A DNA stretch of 5,270 nt, from assembly GCA_014804495.1 (NCBI GenBank), contig JAAUZS010000051.1:14947-20216 (forward strand), in the 5' to 3' direction. Positions 4,933 to 5,270 of this stretch are shown in pieces (position 1 is the stretch's first letter; each line of letters begins with the position of its first letter). This DNA is from Lachnospiraceae bacterium. GTDB lineage: Bacteria; Bacillota; Clostridia; Lachnospirales; Lachnospiraceae. Made by a program: the position numbers and the translations under genes. The notes below the pieces were generated by a model. It worked only from the letters and a program-made list of their open reading frames with translations. It had not been told where the DNA came from and ran no database searches.

Positions 4933-5001
4933 TATAAGAATTACGAAGTAATTCTTGTAACACAAGCAACACTTGTGTTTTCTTAGGCTGCTGAGCCTGA
5001 G
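4933..5001. repeat. Cluster of three back-to-back hairpins upstream of the phosphoesterase
   Basis: Hairpin A: AAGAATTAC (4936-4944) and GTAATTCTT (4948-4956) with loop GAA, extendable to 4933/4959. Hairpin B: AACACAAG (4959-4966) and CTTGTGTT (4972-4979) with a five-base loop. Hairpin C: CTTAGGCT (4982-4989) and AGCCTGAG (4994-5001) with a GCTG tetraloop and one wobble pair. On the plus strand hairpin B is followed by TTTTCTT and could terminate rightward transcription. On the minus strand A and B would lie in the operon's untranslated leader. The compact arrangement resembles an interspersed palindromic repeat. Confidence 0.6.
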
Positions 5002-5004
5002 ATT

Positions 5005-5033
5005 ATTATATCACATTCGCAGAAGCGATAAAA
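5005..5033 (-). promoter_or_regulatory. Probable promoter of the phosphoesterase-lipoprotein operon
   Basis: Read leftward, an extended -10 TG-A-TATAAT (TATAAT at 5010-5005) lies 17 bases after a poor -35 (TTTTAT, 5033-5028). The start would be near 4998, giving a leader of about 127 bases that contains hairpins A and B. The weak -35 and repeat-embedded position suggest dependence on the extended -10 or on an activator. Confidence 0.55.
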
Positions 5034-5069
5034 GTATGTTCTGCCGCATCTATTTATACATTAATATCC

Positions 5070-5099
5070 TTTACATATCCCTATTAAAAAGGTTACAAT
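5070..5099 (+). promoter_or_regulatory. Probable promoter of the small-protein gene
   Basis: TTTACA (5070-5075) and TACAAT (5094-5099), each one mismatch from consensus, are separated by 18 bases. Transcription would begin near 5106, leaving a leader of about 85 bases before the ATG at 5191. That leader shows no recognisable riboswitch. Confidence 0.55.
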
Positions 5100-5177
5100 A
5101 AAAGAGTAAATTCCCCAGACGAGAGTGTATTTGGAGTTGGATTTCAAATATATTCTGCAGGAAAACAAACCAGAAAG

Positions 5178-5183
5178 AAAGGA
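5178..5183 (+). promoter_or_regulatory. Ribosome binding site choosing between two tandem ATGs
   Basis: AAAGGA lies four bases from the ATG at 5188 and seven bases from the ATG at 5191. The longer spacing matches the other genes here, so 5191 is the preferred start. Confidence 0.6.
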
Positions 5184-5190
5184 TATAATG

Positions 5191-5270
5191 ATGGACGTAA
5201 AAGAGCAGATAACGAAAGCGGTAGATAGAATTACCAAGGACAAGAAATTGCAGGAACAGTTTCAAAAGGA
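5191..5270 (+). CDS. 5' end of a small charged helical protein (partial)
   Basis: The visible 26 residues are MDVKEQITKAVDRITKDKKL followed by QEQFQK, running off the window. They are strongly charged and amphipathic, consistent with a helix, with no signal peptide. The pattern resembles small conserved proteins of unknown function in Lachnospiraceae, whose recalled continuation has a PVKA-type segment and a VDLPDD-like motif; that continuation is from memory and not visible here. AAAGGA at 5178-5183 and a promoter at 5070-5099 support expression. An ATG three bases earlier (5188) would add one Met. No function is assigned. Confidence 0.7.
   Translation, partial: MDVKEQITKAVDRITKDKKLQEQFQK

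Larger units (their letters stand above)
4895..5037. repeat. Imperfect 30-bp direct repeat, period 113
   Basis: Copy 1 (4895-4924) and copy 2 (5008-5037) share ATATCA, six variable bases, then CAGAAGCGAT(T/A)AAAGTAT; the 18-base block differs at one position. They bracket the three-hairpin segment. Read leftward, each copy is arranged like a promoter module. Copy 2 carries a full TATAAT, whereas copy 1 reads TATTTG at the equivalent place. Confidence 0.65.

Noticed and set aside
4895..5037. CRISPR array
   Set aside because: Only two imperfect copies 113 bp apart and no regular spacers.
5061..5243. Hydrophobic 60-residue minus-strand frame (and an overlapping 64-residue one)
   Set aside because: They lie antisense to the start and leader of the small charged protein; antisense of charged helical codons reads hydrophobic. 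No ribosome binding site was seen.

Overview
This is an AT-rich, low-GC Firmicute window. The gene set suggests a gut or rumen Clostridium relative, most likely Lachnospiraceae: strong AGGAGG-type ribosome binding sites, consensus sigma-A promoters, a BspA-type leucine-rich-repeat lipoprotein, a HicB antitoxin of the form common in that family, and a small MDVKEQIT-type protein. The taxonomic call is inference. No phage or insertion sequence is visible.

Layout. Positions 1-62 hold the probable first 20 codons of a leftward gene, with its ribosome binding site and a leader containing an inverted repeat. Positions 288-460 are a self-contained tRNA-Leu cassette (promoter, gene, terminator). The anticodon is AAG, which is unusual for a bacterium. 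Positions 524-1644 are a leftward two-gene operon: an inorganic-pyrophosphatase-fold protein with altered catalytic residues, then an S51-family (PepE-like) serine peptidase. An extended -10 promoter drives it from about 1675-1703.

Positions 1645-2064 are a divergent control region rich in palindromes. It includes a perfect TTGACA-17-TATAAT promoter whose spacer carries two palindromes one helical turn apart. That promoter drives hicB (2065-2466). The toxin gene hicA that normally precedes hicB survives only as about 15 recognisable N-terminal codons (from 2004), so hicB looks like an orphan antitoxin that kept its operator.

Positions 2493-4871 are a second leftward operon, convergent with hicB: a calcineurin-like phosphoesterase followed 12 nt later by a secreted lipoprotein with an acidic tether, leucine-rich repeats and a C-terminal beta-sandwich domain. 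Positions 4895-5037 are its upstream region, an imperfect 30-bp direct repeat bracketing three back-to-back hairpins, with a promoter in the distal copy. From 5191 a rightward small-protein gene begins and runs off the window.

How the parts work together. The two leftward operons and the tRNA are independent units. The points most worth following are the A34 tRNA-Leu, the decayed HicAB locus, the pyrophosphatase-fold protein lacking catalytic positions, and the repeat/hairpin element at 4895-5037.
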